Below, one piece after another: positions 17,999 to 24,783 of a DNA stretch of 47,827 bases. Source of the stretch: Bacillota bacterium (GTDB taxonomy: Bacteria; Bacillota; Clostridia; Christensenellales; Aristaeellaceae); assembly GCA_023416655.1 (NCBI GenBank), contig JAEZHK010000016.1:1-47827 (forward strand), given 5' to 3'. Position numbers and translations under genes: made by a program. Position 1 is the first letter of the stretch. Every line of letters begins with the position of its first letter. The notes under the pieces were generated by a model. That model did not search any database. It was not told where the DNA came from and saw only the letters and a program-made list of their open reading frames with translations.

Positions 17999-18072
17999 GG
18001 GTTTTCACCGAATGTTTTCATTGACAAAGACCCACAACAGCGATATAATAGCTAAGCGTTCCAGAAAAGCGT

Positions 18073-18149
18073 GTGCCCGTAGCTCAGCCGGATAGAGTGT
18101 TTGGCTACGAACCAAAAGGTCGTGGGTTCGAATCCCTCCGGGCACGCCA
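18073..18149 (+). tRNA. tRNA-Arg (anticodon ACG), CCA encoded
   Basis: Acceptor arms GTGCCCG (18073-18079) and CGGGCAC (18139-18145) pair fully, then discriminator G and encoded CCA. The D-arm GCTCAGCCGGATAGAGT, anticodon stem TTTGG/CCAAA with loop CTACGAA (anticodon ACG, 18107-18109) and T-loop GGGTTCGAATCCC are all intact. Its 3' end is duplicated at 18728-18754, suggesting it has served as an integration site. Confidence 0.97.
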
Positions 18150-18156
18150 TAAGAAA

Positions 18157-18192
18157 CCCCGAGAACATTAATTTCTCGGGGCTTTGTTTTTG
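18157..18192 (+). terminator. Terminator of tRNA-Arg
   Basis: CCCCGAGAA-CATTAAT-TTCTCGGGG followed by CTTTGTTTTTG. Confidence 0.88.
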
Positions 18193-18385
18193 TCTCCGGG
18201 GCGAGAAAGGCGAATTGGGTGCAGAATTGGGTACATGTAGATGCTACAATGATGTCCATCAAACATTCGCTCGACTAAGTCTGGGGCTTTCCAGAAATGG
18301 GCTGGATATCGGAGGAGGCCCCGCATCAGGAGACGCAGGGCCTTTTATGTGCAGAGTTGTGTAAAATTCTGGACGAATTTATGTC

Positions 18386-18553
18386 CTACTGAGATGAGAC
18401 TAAGAGGTACAGCCAGACCAGTAGGAGAACAAGCACACACCACTCCTGATGGTACATCTGAGCGAGGATCATACCAAGCTGTGCAAGTTCTCTGAGCTTA
18501 GCTTGCCACATTCCTTTTTGGTCTGACGATAGACCCGAACTGGAGAGAAACAT
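18386..18553 (-). CDS. 55-aa membrane peptide in tRNA-adjacent island
   Basis: Starts at ATG 18553, four bases after a very strong ribosome site AAAGGAGGGGG. The N-terminal half is polar (SSDQKGMWQAKLRELAQLGM) and the C-terminal half is one hydrophobic helix (EWCVLVLLLVWLYLLVSSQ). Single-helix small proteins of this kind include toxins of type I systems, holin-like peptides and regulatory membrane peptides; nothing here decides among them. It lies between the two copies of the tRNA 3' end, in AT-richer DNA than the surrounding genes, so it is likely cargo of a decayed element. Confidence 0.55.
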   Translation of the reverse strand: MFLSSSGLSSDQKGMWQAKLRELAQLGMILAQMYHQEWCVLVLLLVWLYLLVSSQ

Positions 18554-18727
18554 AATTCCCCCTCCTTTCATCAAATATGTAAGTGGAGAGGGAACAAACA
18601 AATATCCATTGGTCATATTCAATTTTTACGACAATATAACACGTTTCTGTCAGTTTGTCAATGTGTTTCCCTTAAATGCGAAAGAATAATGAAAACTTAA
18701 TGCGCAGGTGATGCGATCCTAAAGACT

Positions 18728-18754
18728 GGGCTCGAATCTTTCCGGGTACGCCAT
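18728..18754 (+). repeat. Duplicated tRNA-Arg 3' end (attachment-site-like)
   Basis: GGGCTCGAATCTTTCCGGGT then ACGCCAT matches the tRNA 3' end at 18124-18150 at 23 of 27 positions; all four differences are C/T transitions. The copies bracket about 600 bp. A typical tRNA-gene integration leaves such direct repeats. Between tRNA and the copy, 18210-18237 contains the tandem phrase AATTGGGTGCAG/AATTGGGTACAT. Confidence 0.6.
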
Positions 18755-18791
18755 GAAACTGCCAGTTCAGTGGACTGCCCAGTTTCTTTTT
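18755..18791 (+). terminator. Intrinsic terminator after duplicated tRNA end
   Basis: GAAACTG...CAGTTTC with an inner CAGT/ACTG pairing, followed by TTTTT. Confidence 0.7.
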
Positions 18792-18823
18792 ATCGCGTTC
18801 AAAATAATTTTGTGATGTTTATA

Positions 18824-18852
18824 TTTACATGCAATTACTAAAGTGTTATCAT
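18824..18852 (+). promoter_or_regulatory. Promoter of 337-aa island gene
   Basis: TTTACA, 17 bases, TATCAT; 45 bases before the ATG. Confidence 0.6.
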
Positions 18853-18897
18853 TAGAGCTGTAATATATGCCTCTATACGGCAGTCAGGAGATATCTT

Positions 18898-19911
18898 ATG
18901 AGGATCAGGAAGGAAATCCAGCTTTCTGAAGTATCTGATGAAGTTTCTGCTCTTTTCGCAATGGTAAGGCCTATTCTTAAGGGGCTCTTATATTCTTTGA
19001 AGCGAGAGCACGTCGATGATGTCGGAGGATACAGAGCGATAAAACTTGATACAATGTTTCGCCTTTACAGAAGCGGGGATGGCGAGGTTGGTATCTGCTT
19101 TGAATATGCTGTGCATGATGCGATAAACGTTCGATCACCACAAATTCTTGACAGGATTCAAACAGCACTATCTCTATGTAGAATCGGCGGCGACTTACCA
19201 TCATCGCTCCTCTTTGGAGCTGAAAAAACCGGTGCCCTCAGTCTTGTATCTTCGATCAAGAGCCAGCTTACTGATGATTCAAGGTTGCTCTCAGGGACGC
19301 GTGGCCAGCCAGCGAAATTGCGTAAGCATATAGATGCAGTAGCTGCGAGTTTTAGGAAACTACAATATAGAGATTTATTGCCCTATTCAATTTGTGATAC
19401 ATGGAAAGCTGATCTTTTTATTGGTCAACCTACAACTGACCAATGGGTCGCTACTACGATTAAAATAAACCCGTCTACCTTGCAGGGGGGTCGAGGACTT
19501 CGTATAGGGATTATCCCAATGCATCAAGGAACAAGTGATTCCGTAAGAAAAGATGATTCAAAAAACCTCATAATCTGTCCCTTGCCATATGACAGATCAT
19601 TTATGGAACTATTCTATCGCTCATGGATAATTGTTAAAACCCTTATGAATTCTGGGTGCAATATGCCTTCAGAGACTATGCTGCCTGTTCCCCCGGATAG
19701 ATTTGTATGTCATGAACTTGTTCAAAGAGGTCGATTTCGTGTCATTGATGTAATTGAAGCCCTTGATATATTTTCACAGTCGCATTTGTTAAGCAGAGAC
19801 AATGAAAAAATTGCTGAGTATGCGACAGAGGTAGCTACTATTGACAATTTGAGAAGTGATCCTCTTGATATAGCAAGTTCAATAATGCCATATCCGCAAA
19901 TTTCACTGTAA
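18898..19911 (+). CDS. Unknown protein in AT-rich island, possible PD-(D/E)xK-like fold
   Basis: 337 aa, not recognised. The gene is visibly AT-richer and uses AT-ending codons, unlike its GC-rich neighbours, which suggests horizontal transfer. CAGGAG sits 7 bases before the ATG. In the middle, DTWKADLFIG is followed about ten residues later by WVATTIKINP; an acidic residue then a hydrophobic strand ending in K is the layout of restriction-endonuclease-like catalytic cores, but the match is weak. The C-terminal third (VCHELVQRGRFRVIDVIEAL) is helical. No signal peptide or membrane segment. A defence or phage-related role would fit the location by the tRNA but is inference. Confidence 0.7.
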   Translation: MRIRKEIQLSEVSDEVSALFAMVRPILKGLLYSLKREHVDDVGGYRAIKLDTMFRLYRSGDGEVGICFEYAVHDAINVRSPQILDRIQTALSLCRIGGDLPSSLLFGAEKTGALSLVSSIKSQLTDDSRLLSGTRGQPAKLRKHIDAVAASFRKLQYRDLLPYSICDTWKADLFIGQPTTDQWVATTIKINPSTLQGGRGLRIGIIPMHQGTSDSVRKDDSKNLIICPLPYDRSFMELFYRSWIIVKTLMNSGCNMPSETMLPVPPDRFVCHELVQRGRFRVIDVIEALDIFSQSHLLSRDNEKIAEYATEVATIDNLRSDPLDIASSIMPYPQISL

Positions 19912-19975
19912 CCTCTGAATAGGAACGGACTTGATTAAGTTTTGAAGGCCGGAATCACAAAAGCATATGCGTTTG

Positions 19976-20131
19976 TCATTCCCCCGCCTTAAAGTTGTAC
20001 ACGGGCTTTAAGACTTTGACGATCTCAGCGGTGTGGCCGATGGGGCGGGTGATTTCGTCCATGCTCTTGTAGGCCATGGGCGCTTCGTTCAGCGTGGATT
20101 TGGAGACGGTGGTGGAGTAGACACCCCGCAT
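19976..20131 (-). pseudogene. rtcB: 3' remnant of rtcB (RNA-splicing ligase)
   Basis: The minus strand encodes 51 residues, MRGVYSTTVSKSTLNEAPMA to LKPVYNFKAGE and a stop, which is the conserved C-terminal end of RtcB family ligases. Upstream of it the frame continues only about 15 residues of unrelated Pro/Arg-rich sequence, so about 90% of the gene is missing. It marks a deletion or rearrangement breakpoint at the edge of the AT-rich island. A promoterless leftover is most likely. Confidence 0.75.
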
Positions 20132-20288
20132 TGCGCCCGGTCCTGTCCGGCGTCCCGGCCAGTCGAAAGCTTTCTAATTTTTATGGTTCAGGTTCCGCCG
20201 TGCCAAGGATGTTTTATGCGGACCGGCGGGAATTAGCGCGCCTTCATCGGTCCCATACGCGCCAGGAACGAAAGCTTTGTGCGGGCGG

Positions 20289-20317
20289 TTGACAACGAGC
20301 GTACGCGTTGCTATATT
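20289..20317 (+). promoter_or_regulatory. Promoter of MORN/PG-binding protein gene
   Basis: TTGACA, exactly 17 bases, TATATT, about 100 bases before the start codon; a long 5' leader is implied. Confidence 0.8.
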
Positions 20318-20415
20318 CAAGCTGGAAGCAATCAATTCTGCGCATGGAGAATTCCGGCAACACACCGGGGTTCGGAAAGAGCGCCCGGTCGACCACTGAA
20401 GAAGGAGTTCGTGGT

Positions 20416-21465
20416 ATGAAAAAGATGCTTGCATGGTTCCTCGCCGGTTGTCTGCTGCTTGGCTTGGCCCCCGCCGCGCTCGCGGAGCAGGCGGACGGGA
20501 TGGAACTGACGCTCCAGTTCGCGTTCGGGGAGCGCACGGGCCGCTACACCGGCACGCTGTCGGGCGGCATTCCCGGCGGCAATGGCTCCTTCGTAGCCGA
20601 AACCGGCGATGAGATCGGGTGGACGTACACCGGCTCGTGGTCGGGCGGCCACATGGAGGGCTACGGCGCCACCGTCCGGGAAGACGGCCGGCGCGAGGAG
20701 GGCATGTACTCGGGCGACTACCTAAACGGCGAGGCGGCAGAATTCGACGGTGATAAACTGTGGCGCAAGGGCACCTACGTTCAGGGTGAACTGGTCAACG
20801 GGCAGATCTGCGACGATTTCGGCAACCCATATTTCGAGGGCGAGTTTGAGGACAACTTCCTTGTGGAAAGCGCGGCGCAGCGCACCGAGCGGCTGACGGC
20901 CTTCCTCCGGGATGCCGTGGATTTCGATTACAAAAAGGTCTGGGCGGATTACGACCAGTACATCGGCCAAAAAGTATTGGTCGCCGGGAAGGTGTCCTAT
21001 GTCTGGGAGAGAGAGAACCCGGCATTCCAGGAGTTCTCGCTGGACGTGAACAACGATCCCGACCGGTGGGCCGACGTGTTCGGATACATGTCCAAGGGCG
21101 AGAAGAAGCTGGTCCTGGATGATTCGAACGTTCTGGTGTTCGGCGTCGTTTTGGATAAGTATGTTTGGGAGGAGAACGGCAAGAAGTATGAGCGGCCCCA
21201 CGTGCAGTTCGTCGCTGTTGAGCGCTCGGACTTCCCCGCTGAGAGCCTTTCCTTCGGCGACAAGGGAAAAGCGGTGAAAGCCCTGCAGACGCGGCTGAAG
21301 GAACTGGGCTACCTTTCGGGCGAAGTGGACGGCGGGTATGGGAAGGGCACGAAGCAGTCCGTGGCCAGCTTCCAAGAGGCAAACGGGCTGCCCGCCGATG
21401 GCATCGCATCGCTCGGTACGCTCTACGTCCTCAATTCCGACGGCGCTGTCCCGTCTTCCCCGTGA
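20416..21465 (+). CDS. Secreted MORN-like repeat protein with peptidoglycan-binding domain
   Basis: 349 aa. Signal peptide MKKMLAWFLAGCLLLGLAPA with cleavage after ALA. Residues ~35-155 hold MORN-like repeats (YTGTLSGGIPGGNGSF, YTGSWSGGHMEGYGA, YSGDYLNGEAAEFDG, FEGEFEDNFL). A middle domain (about 160-275) contains ADYDQYIGQKVLVAGKVSYV and DSNVLVFGVVLDKYV, resembling an OB-like fold. The C-terminus LSFGDKGKAVKALQTRLKEL then GYGKGTKQSVASFQEANGLP is a PG_binding_1 domain that anchors to the cell wall. GAAGGAG precedes the ATG. Its substrate is unknown. Confidence 0.82.
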   Translation: MKKMLAWFLAGCLLLGLAPAALAEQADGMELTLQFAFGERTGRYTGTLSGGIPGGNGSFVAETGDEIGWTYTGSWSGGHMEGYGATVREDGRREEGMYSGDYLNGEAAEFDGDKLWRKGTYVQGELVNGQICDDFGNPYFEGEFEDNFLVESAAQRTERLTAFLRDAVDFDYKKVWADYDQYIGQKVLVAGKVSYVWERENPAFQEFSLDVNNDPDRWADVFGYMSKGEKKLVLDDSNVLVFGVVLDKYVWEENGKKYERPHVQFVAVERSDFPAESLSFGDKGKAVKALQTRLKELGYLSGEVDGGYGKGTKQSVASFQEANGLPADGIASLGTLYVLNSDGAVPSSP

Positions 21466-21473
21466 AAAACCGC

Positions 21474-21516
21474 GCGGCGGCTTCATCCGGTCTCATCGGG
21501 CGGATGAAGCCGCCGC
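21474..21516 (+). terminator. Strong terminator hairpin
   Basis: Perfect 16-bp stem GCGGCGGCTTCATCCG / CGGATGAAGCCGCCGC, then TGCTTTGTT; starts nine bases after the stop. Confidence 0.8.
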
Positions 21517-21591
21517 TGCTTTGTTCTGGCTTCTTCATGGTTTGAACCGTGCGGGCGGCGCTTTCTTACCTGCCGCTCAAAAACAGGATGT

Positions 21592-21701
21592 GCGGCGGAT
21601 CACCGCGCAGCCCCGGCGCCCATCGGGCAGGCCGCGCGGCGCTTTCTATCGCGCGGCGGATTAGCGCGCAACCCCGGCCCCCATTGGGCAGGCCGCGCGG
21701 C
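21592..21701. repeat. 61-bp imperfect tandem duplication at a gene 3' end
   Basis: 21604-21640 and 21665-21701 match at 34 of 37 positions, with shared GCGGCGGAT to the left of each copy (period 61). The right copy is the last coding segment of the Fe-S protein gene; the left copy repeats it beyond the stop. Confidence 0.75.
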
Positions 21702-22338
21702 AATGGTTGCAGTCCACCGTGTCGTAGCCGCGTGCGTTTCGGCCGTAGGTGTTCATGCGGCAGCGCTTCTGGATGACTTGGCCGTCGCCGATCGCCTGGA
21801 CCGGGCAGCCGTCCACGCACAGCCGGCAGTCCGGCAGGCAGACGCTTTCGGCCAGCGGGTCGGACGGCAGCGCGCAGTCGGCCAGCACCGCGCCCAGGGT
21901 CAGGCGGTTCCCGAACCGCTCATTGATCAATAGCGTGCTCTTCCCCAGCGCGCCCAGCCCGGCCTGAACCGCCGCGTGCTTCATGGAGATCAGCCCGCGC
22001 CCCTCCAGTTCTAACGCGTCCCAGTATTCATAGGGGCCGTCCGACGGCATGGGCAGCGCGCGGCCGCCGGAGAGCCTCTCGATCTCCCGCGCGGCGAAAA
22101 ACGCGATCCTGTCCACCCAGGGGCAGGAACCGTAATTGAAGTGGCCGTAGATCAGGTGCGGCGGGACGCCCAGAAGGCCCTCCGGCAGCGCGATGCCGAA
22201 GACGACGACGGTCTTGCATGAAGGGAATACATCCGTTGGACGGAACCCCTCCGGCGCTCCGTCAAAGCGCTCGATCCCGGCAAAACCGCATTCGTCCGCG
22301 CCGAGCCCCAGGATATAGCGCCGAATCGCTTCCTTCAC
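21661..22338 (-). CDS. QueG-like 4Fe-4S protein
   Basis: About 225 aa. C-terminal cysteines CLPDCRLCVDGCPVQAIG and CNHCRAACPMGAG form a double 4Fe-4S cluster domain, and GLGALGKSTLLINERFGNRL is characteristic of the epoxyqueuosine-reductase (QueG)-related family. True QueG is near 300-380 aa with HEAT-like C-terminus; this is the shorter relative whose substrate is unknown. The start is taken at GTG 22338, nine bases after GGAG; an in-frame TTG at 22368 has no ribosome site. The 3' end is tandemly duplicated beyond the stop. Confidence 0.75.
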   Translation of the reverse strand: MKEAIRRYILGLGADECGFAGIERFDGAPEGFRPTDVFPSCKTVVVFGIALPEGLLGVPPHLIYGHFNYGSCPWVDRIAFFAAREIERLSGGRALPMPSDGPYEYWDALELEGRGLISMKHAAVQAGLGALGKSTLLINERFGNRLTLGAVLADCALPSDPLAESVCLPDCRLCVDGCPVQAIGDGQVIQKRCRMNTYGRNARGYDTVDCNHCRAACPMGAGVAR

Positions 22339-22468
22339 AGCGCACCACTCCAATTTTTTGAATTTCAACCATTTTACACCTTAAGCCCGCGCGCTTCAAG
22401 GCATGTTTGCAGATTCAATACGTCAGGCTTGGCGCAGATTCCTGTCTGCCAGCCAACCTGATTTTGGG

Positions 22469-22651
22469 TTGTGACAAAATAGTGTACAATCAGTAAATCT
22501 TTTTAACATCGAGAATACTTCTCCGTTATTTAATGATTCTTCTCGGGTGATCGGATATAATACGCGTTATGGCTAGAATATGCGATCCGTTATACCCCTT
22601 CCGAGGAAGAATCGAGGCGCTTTCGAATGGTGCGAAGATAACTGCTATAAT
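22469..22651 (+). promoter_or_regulatory. Candidate ldh regulatory region
   Basis: The 22381-22795 gap has no gene. It holds a Rex-like half-palindrome TTGTGACAAAATAGTGTACAA (22469-22489), a -10-like TATAAT at 22556-22561 and another at 22646-22651, each with a poor -35. Rex often controls lactate dehydrogenase in Bacillota; the site departs from consensus. Confidence 0.3.
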
Positions 22652-22795
22652 ATAAGAAGAAAATTCCAAAACTTGCGCCGCGGGTTGCGGCTGCGCCCGT
22701 GAATTTGATTGGCTGGCGGGTCCATTACGGTTCGGAGCCCTGAAAGCCCGGCCTTTGGACACCCAAAAGATGTATATGGGAAGTAGGTTTTTTAT

Positions 22796-23764
22796 ATGAA
22801 CAAGGGCAGGAAGGTTGCCATCCTGGGCGCGGGGAACGTGGGCGCGACCATCGCGTTCACCCTGACCACCGCGGGGCTCGCCACGGAGATCGTGCTGATC
22901 GACATTGCCTATGACAAGGCGCGGGGCGAAGCCATGGACATCATCCAGGGCACGCCGTTCTGCGCGCCGGTGGACATCTACGCCAGCGACGCTTCGGGCG
23001 CGGACGACGCCGACATCGTGATCATCACCGCCGGCGCGGCGAGAAAGCCCGGCCAGACCCGCATTGACCTGGCGCAGGGCAACATCAACATCATCAGCGC
23101 CGTCATGCCGGAGATCGTCAAGCGCGCGCCCGACGCGGTGTACATCGTGGTCGCCAACCCCGTGGACATCCTGACCTACCACATCTCCAAGAACTTCGGC
23201 CTCAAGGAGAGCCAGGTCATCGGCTCCGGCACCATGCTGGACTCCGCGCGCCTGAGATCCATCCTGGCCGCCCATGTGGACATCAACCCCAACAACGTGC
23301 ACGGCTACGTGTTCGGCGAACACGGCGACAGCTCCATGGTGCCTTGGTCGCTCACCAACATCGCGGGCATGACCATGGACGAGTACTGCGAGCACGCCTG
23401 CCTCGAGGCCGAGCGCTGCGGGAAGTCGCAGCTGGAAAACATCCTGGACGACGTGCGCACCTCGGGCGGCAAGGTGATCAAGTTCAAGGGCGCGACCTAC
23501 TACGCCGTCGCGCTGGCGGTGCGCCGGATCGTGGAGTGCATCGTGCAGGACGCGAATTCCGTCCTGACCGTCTCGTCCATGATCAACGGCCGCTATGGCA
23601 TCGAGGATGTGTGCCTGAGCCTGCCGTTCGTCATCGGCGCCAGGGGCATCGAGCGGGAGATGACCCCGCCCTTGACCAGCGAGGAGCTTACGCAGCTGCA
23701 GGCCTCCGCGGCCGCGCTCAAGGCGGTCATCGCGTCGGTCGATTTTGGGCCGAAAAAGGCATAA
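22796..23764 (+). CDS. ldh: L-lactate dehydrogenase
   Basis: 322 aa, NAD-dependent reduction of pyruvate to L-lactate, cytoplasmic. The N-terminal Rossmann motif VAILGAGNVGATIAFTL is followed by VLIDIAYDKARGEAMDI. The active-site block GYVFGEHGDSSMVPWS contains the catalytic His, and IGSGTMLDSARLR carries the substrate-binding Arg. The sequence KPGQTRIDLAQGN corresponds to the mobile loop. The ribosome site is weak (AAGTAGG). Followed by an intrinsic terminator, so it is a single-gene unit and signals fermentative metabolism. Confidence 0.94.
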   Translation: MNKGRKVAILGAGNVGATIAFTLTTAGLATEIVLIDIAYDKARGEAMDIIQGTPFCAPVDIYASDASGADDADIVIITAGAARKPGQTRIDLAQGNINIISAVMPEIVKRAPDAVYIVVANPVDILTYHISKNFGLKESQVIGSGTMLDSARLRSILAAHVDINPNNVHGYVFGEHGDSSMVPWSLTNIAGMTMDEYCEHACLEAERCGKSQLENILDDVRTSGGKVIKFKGATYYAVALAVRRIVECIVQDANSVLTVSSMINGRYGIEDVCLSLPFVIGARGIEREMTPPLTSEELTQLQASAAALKAVIASVDFGPKKA

Positions 23765-23778
23765 AACCAATATTATCC

Positions 23779-23807
23779 GGCGGCTTGCGGGTGCGGGCCG
23801 CCTTTTT
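23779..23807 (+). terminator. Intrinsic terminator of ldh
   Basis: GGCGGC / GCCGCC stem with 12-base loop and TTTTT. Confidence 0.85.
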
Positions 23808-23830
23808 CATGCCGCCGGACGGAAAAGGCG

Positions 23831-23859
23831 TTGACAGGCGGCGTGGGCTGCTATATACT
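23831..23859 (+). promoter_or_regulatory. Promoter of cupin gene
   Basis: TTGACA, 17 bases, TATACT, 32 bases before the ATG. Confidence 0.85.
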
Positions 23860-23891
23860 GCATTTTCAAAGAACAGATAAGGGGTGGCCCC

Positions 23892-24221
23892 ATGAGCAAT
23901 TTCCCCGCCGAGATCGAAAGCCTGCCCAGGGCCAACGTGCCCATTCCGGGAATCCGCGCCTATCTTTCTCAGGCGGACAGCCATCAGGTGGTCTTCATGG
24001 AGTTTTCGGAGGACGCGTCTCTGCCCGAGCATTCCCACGAGAGCCAGTGGGCGGTGGTGGTGGCGGGGCGGATCGACCTGACCATCGGCGGCGTGCCCCA
24101 CACCTTCCAGACGGGCGACACCTACTACATTCCCTCCGGCGCGAAGCACTCCGGCAAAATCTACGCCGGATACGCGGACGTGACGTTTTTCAACCAGAAG
24201 GACCGCTACGGCACGGTGTAA
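23892..24221 (+). CDS. Small cupin-domain protein
   Basis: 109 aa single cupin barrel. The first cupin motif is LPEHSHESQWAVVVAGRIDL (metal ligands H, H, Q/E) and the second is GDTYYIPSGAKHSGKIY (second His). Typical metal-binding stand-alone cupins act as sugar isomerases, dioxygenases or sensors; nothing nearby indicates which. AAGGGG precedes the start, and it has its own strong promoter. Confidence 0.82.
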   Translation: MSNFPAEIESLPRANVPIPGIRAYLSQADSHQVVFMEFSEDASLPEHSHESQWAVVVAGRIDLTIGGVPHTFQTGDTYYIPSGAKHSGKIYAGYADVTFFNQKDRYGTV

Positions 24222-24320
24222 AGGCTCTGATGTGACGCATTCATGATTCATGCGTGCGAGGCGTTTCGGCAGGATTTGGCAGCATACGCGGCCGCATTAC
24301 GTGGTGGCAGGATTTTTAAC

Positions 24321-24349
24321 TTGACATGCGTACGCGCGCGTGTTATTGT
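24321..24349 (+). promoter_or_regulatory. Promoter of speD leader/polyamine operon
   Basis: TTGACA, 17 bases, TATTGT; 435 bases before the speD start, implying a long leader. Confidence 0.75.
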
Positions 24350-24355
24350 TCGTCT

Positions 24356-24717
24356 GCATTCGCGCGAAAAGGAGAACGAGTAGATAATTACTGACCGCCT
24401 TCCTTCACAGGGGAGGGGCGCCGTTAGCGGCCGGTCGACTGCCCGCGGCGGCGTGGGGCCGCCTTATTGATGAAGCGTAGAGCTTCGATTTTATAAGTTG
24501 GTTACTTTATAACCAAGCGCTTCGCGGCGCATCAACTTGTGAAACGGTCAATAAGAGTAGTAAAAGTAATTATTTGCTATATAGACTCTAAACCCGGAAT
24601 CTGTTCCCCAGGGCGCATCCCCAAAGATGGGGCCGCCCGCCCGAAGCGCTGCCGAGTTTCGGGAATAAGACAGAAAATTCGCAAGTGATGGGCTATGGGC
24701 TCATCGCTTATTTTTTT
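24356..24717 (+). ncRNA. Long structured leader RNA of the polyamine operon, candidate riboswitch or attenuator
   Basis: About 360 nt with no convincing open frame. 24393-24436 folds as a three-way junction: GACCG/CGGTC closing stem, a CCTTCC/GGAGG arm and GCCG-TTAG-CGGC. Then hairpin GGCGGC/GCCGCC (24447-24463), a long stem from TTGATGAAGCG (24467-24477) to CGCTTC...ATCAA (24518-24535) enclosing TTGGTTA/TAACCAA, two GC hairpins (24608-24660) and a terminator. CATCAACTTG (24530-24539) can pair with CAAGTGATG of the terminator 5' arm, so two exclusive folds exist. It fits no SAM, guanidine, THF or T-box consensus that I know. Sensing SAM or a polyamine is inference. Confidence 0.6.
24683..24717 (+). 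terminator. Intrinsic terminator inside the speD leader
   Basis: AAGTGATGGGC-TATGG-GCTCATCGCTT followed by ATTTTTTT, 67 bases before speD. A terminator between promoter and first gene is the hallmark of attenuation control. Confidence 0.85.
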
Positions 24718-24783
24718 GTCGGGGAAACCGGGACGCGGGGAAACATACGAAGGGTTACAATCGCTTGCGGGGAGGGTGCGCCA

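Noticed and set aside
18700..18754. Second complete tRNA gene
   Set aside because: Only the T-arm and acceptor 3' side are recognisable; no acceptor 5' strand, D-arm or anticodon arm can be folded.
20033..20236. 67-residue plus-strand frame
   Set aside because: It is antisense to the rtcB remnant, whose minus-strand frame matches a known C-terminus.
24361..24480. THF riboswitch or T-box in the speD leader
   Set aside because: GGAGAACGAGTAGAT resembles the THF opening, but the CGGTGAATCATT and matching 3' core are absent; no T-box GGTGGAACCGCG or AGTA bulge pattern.
24470..24496. Short upstream frame in the speD leader (MKRRASIL)
   Set aside because: No proper ribosome site; it lies within a paired stem.
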